A stretch of 64,000 nucleotides of DNA from Brasenia schreberi (taxonomy: Eukaryota > Streptophyta > Magnoliopsida > Nymphaeales > Cabombaceae). Of the stretch, positions 23,099-35,153 are shown one piece after another. Made by a program: the position numbers and the translations under genes. The notes below the pieces were generated by a model, which was not told the DNA's origin, did no database searches, and worked only from the letters and a program-made list of their open reading frames with translations. Location: the NCBI GenBank assembly GCA_036023115.1, contig JAYKKT010000086.1, forward strand, positions 18,088,501 through 18,152,500, written 5' to 3'. The first letter of the stretch is position 1. Each line of letters opens with the position of its first letter.

Positions 23099-23445
23099 GC
23101 ATTTAAAAGCCTTTATAAGATCAAGAACATATATATATATCATGAATTCTCATCCGATGCTAAGAGAAATAAATTTGATTAAAGCACATTGCTCTAAGCA
23201 GCAAAGATGGAAAATATTGTTCTTCACGAAATATTCCATATATTACAAGATCAGATATGCAAAGTAAACTACTAATACCTTCATCATTGAAAGCCTTTAT
23301 AAGATCACGGCTATCATCAACTAAGAGAACCTATGAACAGGACCATCATCAATTGAGAAAATCTGTGAATATGAAAGCCTTTATAAGATCAAGAACATAT
23401 ACATATCATGAATTCTCATTTGATGCTTAGAAATAGCACATCCAT
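23099..23445. repeat. Imperfect direct duplication, about 270-bp spacing
   Basis: The block from GCCTTTATAAGATCAAGAAC through CATGAATTCTCAT and GATGCT occurs at about 23109-23162 and again at about 23378-23433, with further shared AAAGCCTTTATAAGATCA and ACCATCATCAA words between. It is a short tandem duplication of non-coding DNA next to the hAT relic. Confidence 0.65.
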
Positions 23446-23899
23446 GTGTTGATCTATAGAATGAAGAGGACCATCAACTGAGAAAACCTGTGAAATATGC
23501 AAATCAATCATCCACAAAATAGATATCCACAACCCATAATATAGGGATGACAACTCTCACTTTAGTCAATGTAGAATAAAAACTATTAGTTTAGTCAATA
23601 GAGACGACAACTCCCAAAGTGTATAACAAAATAGAACAAAGATTATTAGTTTAGTCAAAATGAAAGAGGGTCAAAAGGGTATGTAGCGTCAATTGCATTT
23701 GAATCTTGTGTAGATAAAACTCCTCCAGAAACTATTAACTGTAAAAGTAACTCTACTATTTTGTCTTCATATGAAAAGGTAGATCAACTAATTATAATTG
23801 AATCAACAACAATATACCTAGAAAAATGAAATCAAAATTTATAAATGATCAAGAAAATTAATTAAGTTGATAGATAATACTTCTATGAACTGAATCAAA

Positions 23900-24045
23900 G
23901 TCATGCAACTAATTTCTTGTGCAGATTAAAGCTTTAACATGCTTAGGAAGGATGCGACTTTTGTACTTAGTAAGAACATGATTACTAATACTAAATGATG
24001 ATTCTAAAGCAACTATAGTAATTGTAATACTTAATAACATCATAT
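23900..24045 (-). pseudogene. Ac/RICESLEEPER-type hAT transposase, C-terminal relic
   Basis: Read on the minus strand, one frame gives [16 protein letters not shown] followed by a block ending in [13 protein letters not shown]. This matches the hAT dimerisation region of Ac-like transposases and RICESLEEPER proteins, where the family pattern is an I-T-x-V-A-x-E-S-x-F-S core followed by a Leu-x-x-x-x-Val-x-Ala-Leu-Ile-Cys segment. The rest of the transposase is not visible upstream (24050-24130 is unrelated or too decayed). It is a different hAT subfamily from the three larger copies in this window. Confidence 0.7.
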
Positions 24046-24446
24046 ACTATAAAAAAAATCCAAAAATTGCTTTGAATGGCTGAAAGGAGAACCACTCTAG
24101 AACTTGTTTACCCCAAACTTATAACATTGGGGACAAACCGGATCCAGACCCACCACTTTGGAAACTTGCCAAATTCATAGTGTTTCCTTTGCGATTTGAG
24201 GGCGCTTTGCTCAACCCTATAGTAGTGCCGCTGACAAGCAACCAAGAACAGTCCATTGGATTGCTCTATCGTCTAAGCGTTGGATCAAGTGATGAATCAC
24301 AAAGAATCATGAAGAAACGATCGAAGAAGCTCAGTTACTCCATTTTTGTTAAACTTTAAATTTTTCTTCAAAATCATGATTTTGATCGTTCATTCTGTTT
24401 TGGGTTGGGAGTATTTGATTATCATTGAGGATTAAGGAGTTGTTGT
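24046..24446. other. Intergenic, nothing recognised
   Basis: No coding signal. It holds sequence between the hAT relic and the 54-bp tandem repeat. Confidence 0.45.
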
Positions 24447-24608
24447 AAGTTGTTGGTGTTGAATCAGGCAATAATCGATCCTTATTTGTTGATTTTCTTT
24501 AAGTTGTTGGTGTTGAAACAGGCAATAATCGATCCTTATTTGTTGATTTTCTTTAAGTTGTTGGTGTTGAATCAGGCAATAATCGATCCTTATTTGTTGA
24601 TTTTCTTT
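24447..24608 (+). repeat. Tandem repeat, 3 x 54 bp
   Basis: Three head-to-tail units of 54 bp start at 24447, 24501 and 24555. Units 1 and 3 are identical by eye, and unit 2 differs at one base (AAACAGG for AATCAGG). Because 54 is divisible by three the array stays open as a repeated 18-residue peptide, but there is no codon or domain evidence that it is translated. The near-identity points to recent duplication. Confidence 0.95.
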
Positions 24609-24928
24609 GAAAATGGAATCCTAACAGATTTCATTCATTGTTGGGTAGAATATGATTTTTGGATGATAAATCTCATTTGAGTAAGGGGGCTTTTGATTGG
24701 TTTGTTATTCATGTTCAAAACTCAACCTTCTTGCTTTGAATCGATCAAAAGAAGATATTTATTTGTTGATTTTTTGTTTTACCACCAATCTTGTGATTAC
24801 CTTATTTTCTTGGCCAAAATGTTGTCATCGGTGGCTGATGTTGGGCTAGACCAAAAGAGGGGAGGTAGGCGGTCGGTTGGGGACCACCGTCGACCTTGAT
24901 CCCTACAAAAAAATAACAAAAAAAACTA

Positions 24929-26400
24929 TTGTAAGACCAGGAAAAATTGATCCTTTAGGATGTATCCTATTTCACGCGATGTGTCATGTCTCTTTGTCTT
25001 ACGTCACACTAGTAGTTTTGTGTGAGATGGATTCTATTTTGTGTCAAAACCAGGTCCTCGGTTCTGTTTGTGTTAGGAACATATTTGAGTTGGATTTTGA
25101 AATAGGTTCTAGGTTAGAAACAAAATATGTTTAAGCTTTTAGGTTTGGGTCAAGTTTTGTGTTGACCTAGGAACCCAAAATACCTACTATGTTGTCTATT
25201 TTGGATCAAGAATGAATTCAAGTGATAATTTGGATCTATATTAGGTTTTTTTGGTCATTTCAAGGTCGTTAAAGATCCAATTTAGATTTCGTTTGTTGCA
25301 TTAGACTCCTAGTTGAATAAAAATTAATGTTGTTATTATTTGATATTGTTTAGAGATTAAAATTGAAGGATTTGGTAATGATAAGAGTGATGCAATGGTT
25401 TGAAGATTGGATCTTGATGCTCCTTCAAGTAGGGGGTTGTGCATTCTTTAATAGAATGAAGCTAGAAATGATTTTCCTTCTTTTAAATGGATTTAAATAT
25501 GTATGATTATTAAATATTTTATTGATGTTTCTTAATGATATTTGAAATTTATGAGTTATTTGATAAGGTTTGAGATACATGTTGTTTATGATGTGGTTGA
25601 CAAAGAACATGATTTGATTTGTTTGTTTTGATATGAAAATGTTGTTTGAATATTGTGGATATGAATTTGGATATATGGATCTAGATATAAACTTGTGAAT
25701 GTGATTAGATGTAATTGATTTTGAAACATAATGATATATGAATGCATGAGTTGTACTTGTATGGTTTGTGTAGGATCACTTTCTAGACTAATAAGTCCCT
25801 CGAGCGTTTCGACTTGGGGTGAATATATAGTGTGTTCTCGGGCACTTTGCTGTGAGAGTTGGCGTAGTTTGATCATCATGGACGGGGTGACCGTCGCACA
25901 ATGGAAGATCAAGTGACTCTTATGGCCTTGGGGTAGATACATTGTATGCAGTAACTATCATAACTGTTATGTGTATTGGTATATGTATGGGTTTGAAACA
26001 TGAATTTAAATATAAATATTGTTTTGTTATAAAATATTTATAAAACTTAATTTCAGTATGAATTTTGTTAAAGAGTGTATAACTTTCTCAATAAACTATG
26101 GGTTGGAGCTCACCATATTATTTTTGTTGACGTGAATTTATTTTCAAATCATTTATGATTCGAAATCAAATTCTCGAACTACATCGTATTGCGTGAGCAT
26201 GCCAGTTAGTTTGCTAAAACTAACAAATTCTCATTTTCTGACTTCTAAGGAAAATTGCTGACAAGTGAGATCTTTTCTACATGGGCCTTCTTGAACCGAT
26301 GCTCAAGGGTCAGCCTAGACACTTGAAAAGTTTGTTTGAATCCGTTAAATCGAAAAAGAAAAAACCAGATTTTTCAAAGTTTTAGATTTGTACCCAAGTT
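24929..26400 (+). mobile_element. Possible decayed LTR-retrotransposon LTR and leader
   Basis: A sequence beginning TGTAAGACC (24930) and running to about 26115 has no coding capacity and could be an old LTR. Just beyond it, 26260-26335 contains GTGAGATCTTTTC...CCGATGCTCAAGGGTCAG, closely similar to the leader that follows the 5' LTR of the Tat-type element at 44055-44115 (GTGAGCTCTTTTC...CCGATGCGCAAGGGTCAG). That shared leader is the best evidence. I could not find a matching second LTR, and the left border is only a guess. Confidence 0.4.
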
Positions 26401-27200
26401 CTTGATTTCTGAAAATTTTCAGATTCTGAAAATTGCAGAATGTGTTCAGTTTCAGAGTTCTTTGAATTTTTAAAAATACTCCCGATTCTGCAAAAATTCT
26501 AAAATTTTTACATGAAGCAAGATATGAATGTACAGAATCAGAAAATATTTTTATTTAAGATTTTATTTTGTAATTTCTGAGAATTAAATTCAGAACCAGA
26601 TACTTCAGAAAATCAAAATAGTTATGTTTCTGTAAGTCAGAGGCTCAGAAAAACAGCCATATCTCCTCACTAAGACATCCAAATTGGACAAAATTTATTT
26701 TGTTAGAAATCTACATATGTTAGATTTCCAGAGAATCAAATTTCATTAAATTCTACTAAGTGGTTGCTGAGATATGAACGAAAGAACATGGGGTCTCTTT
26801 CTTAATGTTATGCTTTTGTAAAACGCAATCTGATTTTTGTAAAACTTTACGGATCTAATTGGCTAAGAAAATGATCATAAAAATTCCTCAAAATTTTATC
26901 TAGTGATGTCTGATATATTTAGATTAGACGTGAAAAAATTCTCATCTGTTTCATTTAGAATTACGCATATTTGTATTGATATAGAACAAGAACATAGGCT
27001 TGTGGATTTGATTCTTATACAAGTCTACAGAATCTGTGATTTTTCAGATTCGCATGAATTAAAACTACTTTGTGAAAGGATTCCAACCTGTATAATGGAG
27101 AGGGAACGTGGAGGAACTTCTTCGGACGATCGTCGGACATCGGAACTGGGCCAGCCTCATTTCTTCCCCTTCTTCCTCTCTCTCTTTCTCTCTATTCCAT
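26401..27200. other. Non-coding, AT-rich; LTR-like words
   Basis: Rich in CAGAATC/TCTGAAAAT words. The AAATTGGA and GAGATATGA words near 26670-26780 also occur in the Tat-type LTRs (43490-43610), so it may be part of the same decayed retroelement. No gene. Confidence 0.35.
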
Positions 27201-27204
27201 TGTA

Positions 27205-27362
27205 TTTTCGGACTGAATGTTGTGTGAGTTGGTTGATCCTCGGGTTGATGTTCTGCTGTGGTTGGAGGATGGATTTTCGGACTGATTCTTGGCTTGGGCT
27301 GGTTGATCTTGGGATGGATGTTCTGTGGTGGCTGGAGGATTGATTTTCGGACTGATGTTTTT
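27205..27362 (+). repeat. Imperfect tandem repeat, about 69-bp period
   Basis: Units beginning TTTTCGGACTGA start at 27205, 27274 and 27344 (the third is cut short). Within each unit GGTTGATC and GATGTTCTG(C/T)(T/G)GTGG recur at the same offset. The two complete units differ at roughly one base in five. Confidence 0.8.
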
Positions 27363-27839
27363 CTTATCCGGCTGGTTCATCCTTTTGCAGCATCCTTGAG
27401 ATTCCTTTTATAGGCCAAAGGGTGCCTCTTTGGTATGGGATTAGATAAGGCAAGTTGCCTTCCTGAGCAACGTGGTTTTTGGCAAGTGATGGCTGCAAAA
27501 ATCAGAACTTGGCAAGTGGTGCTGGTTTTCGTAGCTGTTCATGGGTTTGGCAGCTGTAAATGGCAGAATTTGACATGTTGGCTATGGAGTTTGCTTGGCT
27601 CGTTAAAGATCAGCTGTCATCGACTGAAGTTAGTTCTAGCTGAAAGAGGTAAGTTGACGCTGTTGTGGAGCAGGCTGAGTCTTCTTGCCTGGTTCGGTGG
27701 AGCTGGGATTGGCAAGTGGAGTTGTTGTGCAGAGCTGCAATCGGTAAGTCTATCTTGAGGGATCGTTGGCTGAGAAAGCCAAATCGTTTAGCAGGTCTTC
27801 CACCTTCCACGTTGATGGTATTTGTTCTCTTTCCTGTTG

Positions 27840-28400
27840 GCAGACTTTGAAGTTCATCAGACTTTACGTGCGATCGGCTTGATGAAGAATCGATACCATT
27901 GGTTGGATTTCCAACACCGCCACAAACTTGAGATGGTGAAGGAAAGCTTTTGGCATGAGCTGCCACTTTTCTCTGCTGCAATCAAGTTGCAGGCGGAACT
28001 ACCTGTGCATGTTCGGCTCATATCCTTCTTGACAATGTCTGCCTCGAGCTTGATATGTAGTATATTCTCTTCACATGGTGAATCATCATCATCTCGTGTT
28101 ACAAGATGTCCATGAAGCGGAAGTGACTCATCAACACCATAAGACTCTTAGGCTATTATGTTGTCATCCTTGAAGAACGCGACAGGGCCAACTGGGTTCT
28201 TCGGGAATGCTATGTTTTGAACTTGTTCGTTTTTTTGTGTTGATTCCTGCGTGTAAAATGGTTGACTGACCATTTGGAAGGATGGTTGCAGGTTCGGACC
28301 AGCATCAGAAGGGGCAGCAGATATTTGCATCGTATTTCCAGATCCTTCACATAGTCCAAAGCTTGAAGGCGTGTCTCTCGCTCCTTTTGTTAGGTATATG
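27840..28400 (-). pseudogene. Unidentified gene fragment, coding-like, with stop
   Basis: On the minus strand one frame reads from about 28330 (MQISAAPSDAGPNLQ...) to an in-frame TAA at 28148-28150 and continues open to about 27900 with SLPLHGHLVTRDDDDSPCEE and HIKLEADIVKKDM. The composition and absence of low-complexity bias look like genuine plant coding sequence, perhaps a regulatory protein. I do not recognise the family. The in-frame stop and the abrupt ends suggest a pseudogene fragment, unless an intron lies at the stop. Confidence 0.45.
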
Positions 28401-29040
28401 TCAAGGCTCCAGAAAGGTAAAGATTTTGATCTGTAAGTTGTTCAATGTACAACATTGCTTCTCATCATCCCGATCGATGAGATTGTTATCGGCTGAATCC
28501 TCCTTAGCCTTTTCTGACCCTATTTCGAGAATCTGAACAAGTGGAGGTATACCTCCAGCAGCTGTGATAGCCCATTTGCTTTGATCATTTTCATTTGACA
28601 GAAGGCAAAGCAATGCGACTGCACATTCCTGCTGCTGCTCTGATGATAGGCCGAGAAGAGAAATTAACAACTGCACGCCCTCACGGCCATGGAGTGCATG
28701 CCATAAACTGCCTTCACTTTTGCAAAGTATCAGTAAGGATCTAATCAACTCATCCTGGACGTCATTAGCTGCCATGGTTATCAAACCGACAAGCAATCTT
28801 TTGGCATCTGAATTTGCTGATTTCTTCAACAAGGTTGTGTTCCCATACAAGCTGACTAGTGCTTCTATTGTGCGTTCCTGCACAAGAGAAGGCACCCCAG
28901 ATTTAAGTTGCTCAATTAGTACTTGCTCAATAACCACTGGATCTGATGGCCTAACATGTTCTGCTTTGCTATCGTATATCATCAGCGCTGATGCTAATGC
29001 TCCCAATGCAGCACTCTATGTAATAGCATCAGTTGAGGGA
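28401..29040 (-). pseudogene. CSI1-like (cellulose synthase interactive) armadillo-repeat fragment
   Basis: The 201-codon frame starts [17 protein letters not shown] and continues with [62 protein letters not shown] and [17 protein letters not shown]. This is the conserved armadillo-repeat region in the N-terminal part of CELLULOSE SYNTHASE INTERACTIVE 1 (POM2), a protein of over 2000 residues that links cellulose synthase complexes to cortical microtubules. Only about 180 family residues are present. Similarity stops exactly after KAKEDSA, where unrelated residues lead to a stop at 28401. No preceding or following CSI1 repeats were found. It is a truncated copy, not a working gene. Confidence 0.85.
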
Positions 29041-29760
29041 TTCAATATGCTTCTTCTGAGACAATCGTAGTTGCACTTGAAGAACATCTTCCATAACACT
29101 CCTCACATAAAGTTCTTTAATGACCTCTGATGACATATCAGCTAAGTTGGAGGAAGGTCATTGTTCATAACATTAAACATCAATGTTATTGTCTGCTGAA
29201 CATGATCGTGCTCAGCCTTCTCATGTTTAGCATAACATAGACATTTGCTTTTATGGTGTGTGTAGACAAACTAAAGCTGCCTCGATACTTTTCCCCTCTT
29301 TAGATGTAGGCATCACGACCATTGTGCTCCTCTACTTCAGCTCATCGATTTATGCACAGTCTGATCCTGAATCCCTTTGAAGAGTATCCTTGTAACATTT
29401 TCCATACACACAACACCTTTTTGCAAAGGTACATCACGCATATGGAGGGAACCTTGAGTCACCATTGGCCACCAAAACTGGCTGCGACCACTTGGCATGA
29501 AATAACTCTCCTTCCAAAAGGAAACTGATCTGGCCAACTGCTGAGCAAATACATGCTAATATGGTGCTTCCAGCCACCAACAAATTAACGCTAGCAACTT
29601 GGGAAGATAGGAAGACTTCTTGGCCATCCAAAAACCATGTTTTAGTGGTTGAATATCTGGCAGACTCTTGTTGATCAGTGCATCAGCAGCTGTCTGCTCA
29701 TGCCTTACTGTTGTTGAAGATTCAACTTTACTGACTGAAGATTCAGAAATTTAATTGGAA
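29041..29760 (-). pseudogene. Unidentified gene fragments upstream of the CSI1-like piece
   Basis: Minus-strand segments with coding-like composition: about 29040-29150 reads DMSSEVIKELYVRSVMEDVL, and about 29434-29740 reads QTAADALINKSLPDIQPLKH and, after a stop, VASVNLLVAGSTILACICSA; frames shift several times down to 29337. I could not match these to CSI1 or another family from memory. They may be decayed exons of another gene or of the CSI1-like locus itself. Confidence 0.35.
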
Positions 29761-31690
29761 GAGGCTAAGCACAAGGTATAGGCAAGAACCATTAATAAAT
29801 GACCACTTTAAGGGAACCGACCATCCCACATAATGATTTCAACAGAATCTCTTAATGCCATACTTATAAGAGTATTTAAACCAACCCACATTACCTGCAC
29901 GTTTGCTGTGAAAGTGGTTATGCAAATCAATGTTACATGTTTTACTATGAAAGCGTTCTAGTAAGCCCATGTTACGTTTTTGAAAACCAACCATCATGCT
30001 CGCTAGATTTCTTCCATGAGTGTTGGAACATTAACATTATTTTTAACATAACAATAACAGATGACAATGCAAAACTGATGCATATCAGTACACTAATTAC
30101 CTCGACAACCAAACATAACATGGACATGTTACGAAAGGTGTTCGATACCAAACCTTTCTTTTCGGAAGCTATCGTTCATGCTTCCATATTTCCTTTCTTT
30201 TGATGATATCAACTTTCCTCTCTGGAAATTGATTTCTTTCCAAATATGAGTTTTTCTTTATGATAAACTCACTTTCCCTTTTTAACGCCCGCTTTCCTTT
30301 TTGGGCACCCACCTTCCTTTTTAGGTGTCAACTTGTATTTTTAATGTTTGTTTCTTTTCAAACGGTAAATTTTAAACATACTTTTCAACAAAAATCTTTT
30401 AAGGAAACGAAATCCTATTTTTCCAGTACTGAGGGCAAAATCGTTATTTTTATCAAATTTTGTCAAAATTCGAAATTTTCAGAAAGGAAAGCATTCTTTT
30501 ATCATTTTAAAGCTTTCATAAAATTTTGGTACCGAAGAAAACTCGTTTAGTACCTTTTTCATTTGAAAACCCAAAATTACCAAAAATAGCTACTTTCCTA
30601 AAAAGGTAAAAATTTTGAAAGAAAATTTTGGGTGTTTACAATTTTACTGCTTATCTTAAAGCTAGCACCTCTAGAGAACTTGGAGCCATGTAGAAGATTG
30701 GTTGGATTATATTTTTGAGATGGTACGATATAGATGAGAGTTAGATTATCTAAATAATTATTTTCAACTTTCAAGTTATGTTCGGTGGGTCCTGCACTAT
30801 TTTGATTGGATTGTTTAGACTTATAGATATTTGATATATTTAAGTTTAATATTTTATTGGAGTTAGAATTTTGCTATACTTGCCTTTAAATGCCGTTTAT
30901 GTTCACGTTCATGCGGGGAGTGGCCACATAGCATTGGTTCCGACCAGGTCATGGTAACAACTCATGCAAGTATGACAAAACTAGTCATGTCTAGTTTGAT
31001 ATTCTTTTCAAGGATGAACAATATTGATGCCTCTTTTTTATTTTAGTGTGGAAGGACACAACATGGGATTAACATTTAATGTACCATAACGATATGGCGA
31101 TAACACCGTCTTCAAACTTGAGCATCTTTGAGAATTTAAAACAAAATACTTGAGTGTCAACGAGGCTACGTGATAGCCCAATCATTAAAATTGAGTTTTA
31201 TGTGTTGTAAAACATGGAACAAGTGGTGAATGAAGATTAAAACTTTCATTTATAAGAAGGTGGAAAGATAAGTCGATGGATGGTAGGCTCGATCAAGTTC
31301 ATTGTTGGTTCAAGTAAAAAGAAATCATGAGAGAAAGTACTTTTACTAGGCGGTCGAGCGAAGGGGGTAGACAACTTGTTGGCTCATGGCTTCTAGGTGG
31401 TGGGGGGAGGAGGAGGAGGCGCCGCTGGTTGAGGCGAGTAATGAGGTCACAAGGATGTTGGATGTTGTGCATCATCTTCTGGCGATAACTAGAGATGTGT
31501 TGCCCTAAAAGTTAAGAAATTTAGAGTCTAATGTTGAATTAGATTGGACCGAGGTCTTATAAATCCGATCCAATAAGCAATAGGCTTGTGACCCTACTAG
31601 CCAGTCTAACCCGACTTCAAATATGAGACAAGATTCTCTGGCCCACCCTTCTAGGCCAGGCCCATTTTGATATCTCTACTTATAGAACTA
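29761..31690. other. Intergenic, nothing recognised
   Basis: Short frames only. About 30220-30360 is a CTTTCC/TTTTTA-rich segment. No RNA gene, repeat unit or transposon end was recognised. Confidence 0.4.
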
Positions 31691-31708
31691 ATAGGTATGT
31701 GAAAATGG

Positions 31709-32700
31709 TTGTTAATGTGTATATCATCTGCAACATCTCTGGAACATGCTCTTGATAGATTGAAGAGGTATAAATTAACAAACAAACACATCAAGCAAGT
31801 TTGGATTGCCACGTTCCCGATTGTAGTCAGAAAAAATTGGGAACTTCAGAATATGACTCTTTTCTCCCAAAACATTAAATCAGAAGCAGTGTTGGTTACC
31901 GAAGTTTTACATTTTGTGAAAGAACACATTCTTCCTATAATCAAACACTCCATCTAACCTATCAGCGTAGCTATATACCAATAGATGGATGCCCCCTCCT
32001 CAAGGTCGTATAAAAATTTCTGTATTAACAAGCTACAACAGCACTGGAAGATTGGACTCACCATTCACAACGATAAGGGATGGTTCTATGAGGCAGACTG
32101 GTTCTCTCTTGAGCGCCATCAACTACAACATGTGTGGGAAGCGTGGAGATTAATTCTTTCCAAGACACACCAATGGGAAGTAGTGTTGGAGTGCTTGCGA
32201 CGTGATGTGGTGTCTGCTATTATTAAAACAATGGCAGGGCATCCTAGTCGATTATGGGTATTGCTTAATGTTTTTCAGCAATTAAGCGAATTCCAATGTC
32301 TATGAGTACCTCGCCATAGGAATCTGATTCCTACTTGCTTAGTGTGCATAGGAATTGTAGACAATAAGCACTCTTGGAAAAACAAACCACCGGACTGGTG
32401 TCCTTCATTATTATGAACATGAAACAATGCAGGATTATATACTAAGCTATGAAGATGTTCCAATGATAGATGGATACAAGAATGCCAACGAAAGACAGTT
32501 AAGAAACATGTTTGCTGCCATCAACAGCAAAATTGCCCAGTAACTCTGTTGGCAGATGGCCAACATTGATTTTGATACAGCAGTGAAATGGAGACCACAC
32601 ATTACAACCCTTGTGTGCTTTGCAAGGAAAATTTATGCTACAATGGATCTTAGCATTCAGTCATATTTAGATGTCTTAGAGTTTTTGTGTCCAAAGTTTA
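31709..32700 (+). pseudogene. Unrecognised coding-like stretch
   Basis: Two plus-strand frames, 31709-31957 (82 codons) and 31985-32305 (106 codons, with HQWEVVLECLRRDVVSAIIKTMAGHPSRLW), are in the same strand and nearly adjacent. Sequence to about 32700 keeps some coding character. They could be exons or remnants of one gene or transposon. I recognise no domain, and splice links between them could not be established. Confidence 0.3.
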
Positions 32701-35150
32701 GCTAAGCACTTGTTGCGATACTATACTTTGTAGAGTAGGTCACTTGCTTGTCTTCTGCTCCTTATGACTAGGGATCAAGCAATCTGCATATATTTCCTAT
32801 TGGAAGGCATCCACTCTGTGGTTTCTTATTTGTCCAATCTGTAAAATCTGTTGCGCTTTGGTTGGGATCTTCTTAACCCCATCTTGCTCATCCAAAAAAA
32901 ACATAATGTTAATGCACATTCGTGATGAGTGGTAAAAAAGTTAGAGCAAACTACCAACAAATGACAAATTATAAATACTTAATCCTTGAAAAATCAAATG
33001 TAGAACAAATCTAGCATGTGAATGTAATATTTTGAGGGAATTATACATGAATAAAAAAACTACAATTAGTTTCCAAACTAAAGATATCCTTTTCCTGCTT
33101 AAGCTCACAAATTTTCAAACTACTCTTGTGCTAAGTTGCTCGCACATCACTTCTTGGTTCCAGTCTGGTTTTGGTTTCAATTCTCTCGGTCCCTGCTAGT
33201 GACGGCAGTGGTTGGGTTCCGGTTCAACCCGTTGGGCCGGGTCAATCCGGGCCCTCCACCCGGAAATAATATCACGATAATTTGGTAAATAACTAGCGAA
33301 GGAAGGGCTTTCTCAACCTTGGGGTTTATCCATCACCAAGTTTCCGAACAGCGTTGCACTTTCATCAGCTCTCTTTGTCTATCTCTATGCCTCTTTGTGT
33401 GTGCGTGTGTCGTTAAATGAGTGGTAGGTGTTGTGAGATGGGTTGTCTTTCTCTGTCCATTGATTCACATAATGGGTTTTATGGACATTCTCAATACTAG
33501 GGTCGTTGGTGCGGGAGAAAACGGGATTTTCGGGGAGATTTTGTTGATCTGTAGATTCGCAGAGCGATTGGTTGTGGTAAAAGAATGGTATCTTGCTCAG
33601 GGATGAATCGGTCCCTGATATTGATTCGACCCCATCTTCCACTTTATCAGCTATCTTTTCTTCCTGGTTTTAGCTGATCATGCAGGAATGGAACATGTCT
33701 CTCTCTCTCTCACCTCAAAATTAAGACCTCTTCTGCTTTTTTGTTTTGCAAGATTTACAAGGTTTTCTAGGCATCTTGTTTTTTCTTCGAGTCGTTGATA
33801 TTCGTTTTCTTGTTTCTCCATTGGTGGTTTGGTAGGGTTTAGAATTTCAGAGGTTCTTCATTTCCTTTGTTTAGTGAAAAGAGAAGGGGATCTAGACGCT
33901 TGGGATCAATGGATTTTCACTTAGGTTTTTGATGGTGCAGTGATGTTTTCTTGTGATTATTCTTTGATTGAAGGTTTTTAGACGAAGTGTCAATACATAA
34001 GAGGGAACAATGCTGTACTGGAACTCAAATCCCAAGATTATTTCTTGGGAAAATTATCTCTCTGCTCTATGGATTATCCCTCCCCACAAACACTAAGGCT
34101 GGTATGGTGCGTGCTGGGCATTGGAAATTCAATTTAACCATTATGGCTGTAAATTGTTAATTGAGGGAAAGCAAATTAAAACCACCTAATTCAAAACTCT
34201 TGTGTTGGGTAATTGAGGGAAATTCATTCTAACCGTTCCGCTTTCCTACGTCGACGTAGATCCCACTGCTCAATTCCAGCCCGATCAACATTCCTAAAAT
34301 TGAAGTTACTTTTATTGAAATTCAATCTATTTTTAACCTAATTCAAATAATACAAAATATTTAAGGTTAGAAACTTGGATGGTTGAGCATTTGAATTAGT
34401 CATGTCCAGTCTAGGGGCGGTTCTGTTTTTGGAACAACCGTAGAAATTTTTTTCTTTTTTTTGAAAAAAGGACAAATGCCTCTTCCCAATGATAGGACAA
34501 GTTGAGCTACTAATGAGCTTGTATTAATAGGTATATAACATATTTAGGAGTGGTTTAGAACTGTCGGTTTAGATTATGGTTATGGTTTTGGTGCTGGTTT
34601 GATGGTGGGGTTCTAATTCGAACTGTTGGGCGGATTCTGAATGAATGATGTCTAATTTGGATTACAATTATATTCTTTTTTCCTTGATACCTCTTATCAT
34701 GTACCCTGTTGGCTTCTATCTTTGAATTGTCGAAACAACAACTTTATGCGAATGTAGAAGGTCCAATAGGAGAAGTTAGTTAGGGGTTAGGCCAATATTA
34801 CCAGCCCTAACGTTAATTTTGGTGAACAAATCACCAATTTTTTTGTTTAATCATGTTGATAATAATCATTATAATCATTTGAAATCTATACATTTTATAT
34901 TTAGATTTCCCACCATCCAAATACGGCAATTTGAATATTAACAATAATACCATAACCGCAAGAAGGCTTTCTTCTACGCTTAGTGGTGTTAACAGTCCCA
35001 CTTAATTGAAGTGGTAGATTATGTTTTAAGGAATACAGAGTCTCTAGCGTAACAGCCAATGCTACGTAAAAATAGGTCAAGGGGATCATCTTAAATCAAC
35101 ATCTCAATAACAAATTTAATTGTAGAAGTAAGAGACAGACGGAGATGCTT
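32701..35150. other. Intergenic; possible 5' region of an unidentified transcript
   Basis: No supported gene. 33160-33260 and 34555-34640 are GGTTC/CCGG-rich low-complexity DNA like that at 14.8-15.2 kb. 33290-34030 has a higher GC content with CT/GT runs reminiscent of a plant 5' UTR and first intron, but no convincing coding exon follows. Confidence 0.35.
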
Positions 35151-35153
35151 GCT

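Noticed and set aside
24450..24680. 76-codon frame with three peptide repeats as a repeat protein
   Set aside because: It arises from the 54-bp DNA tandem repeat; all three units are almost identical at DNA level with no sign of codon-level selection, and there is no surrounding gene.
29322..29537. Separate small genes on both strands
   Set aside because: Overlapping opposite-strand frames without homologs; better explained as part of a decayed minus-strand gene fragment.
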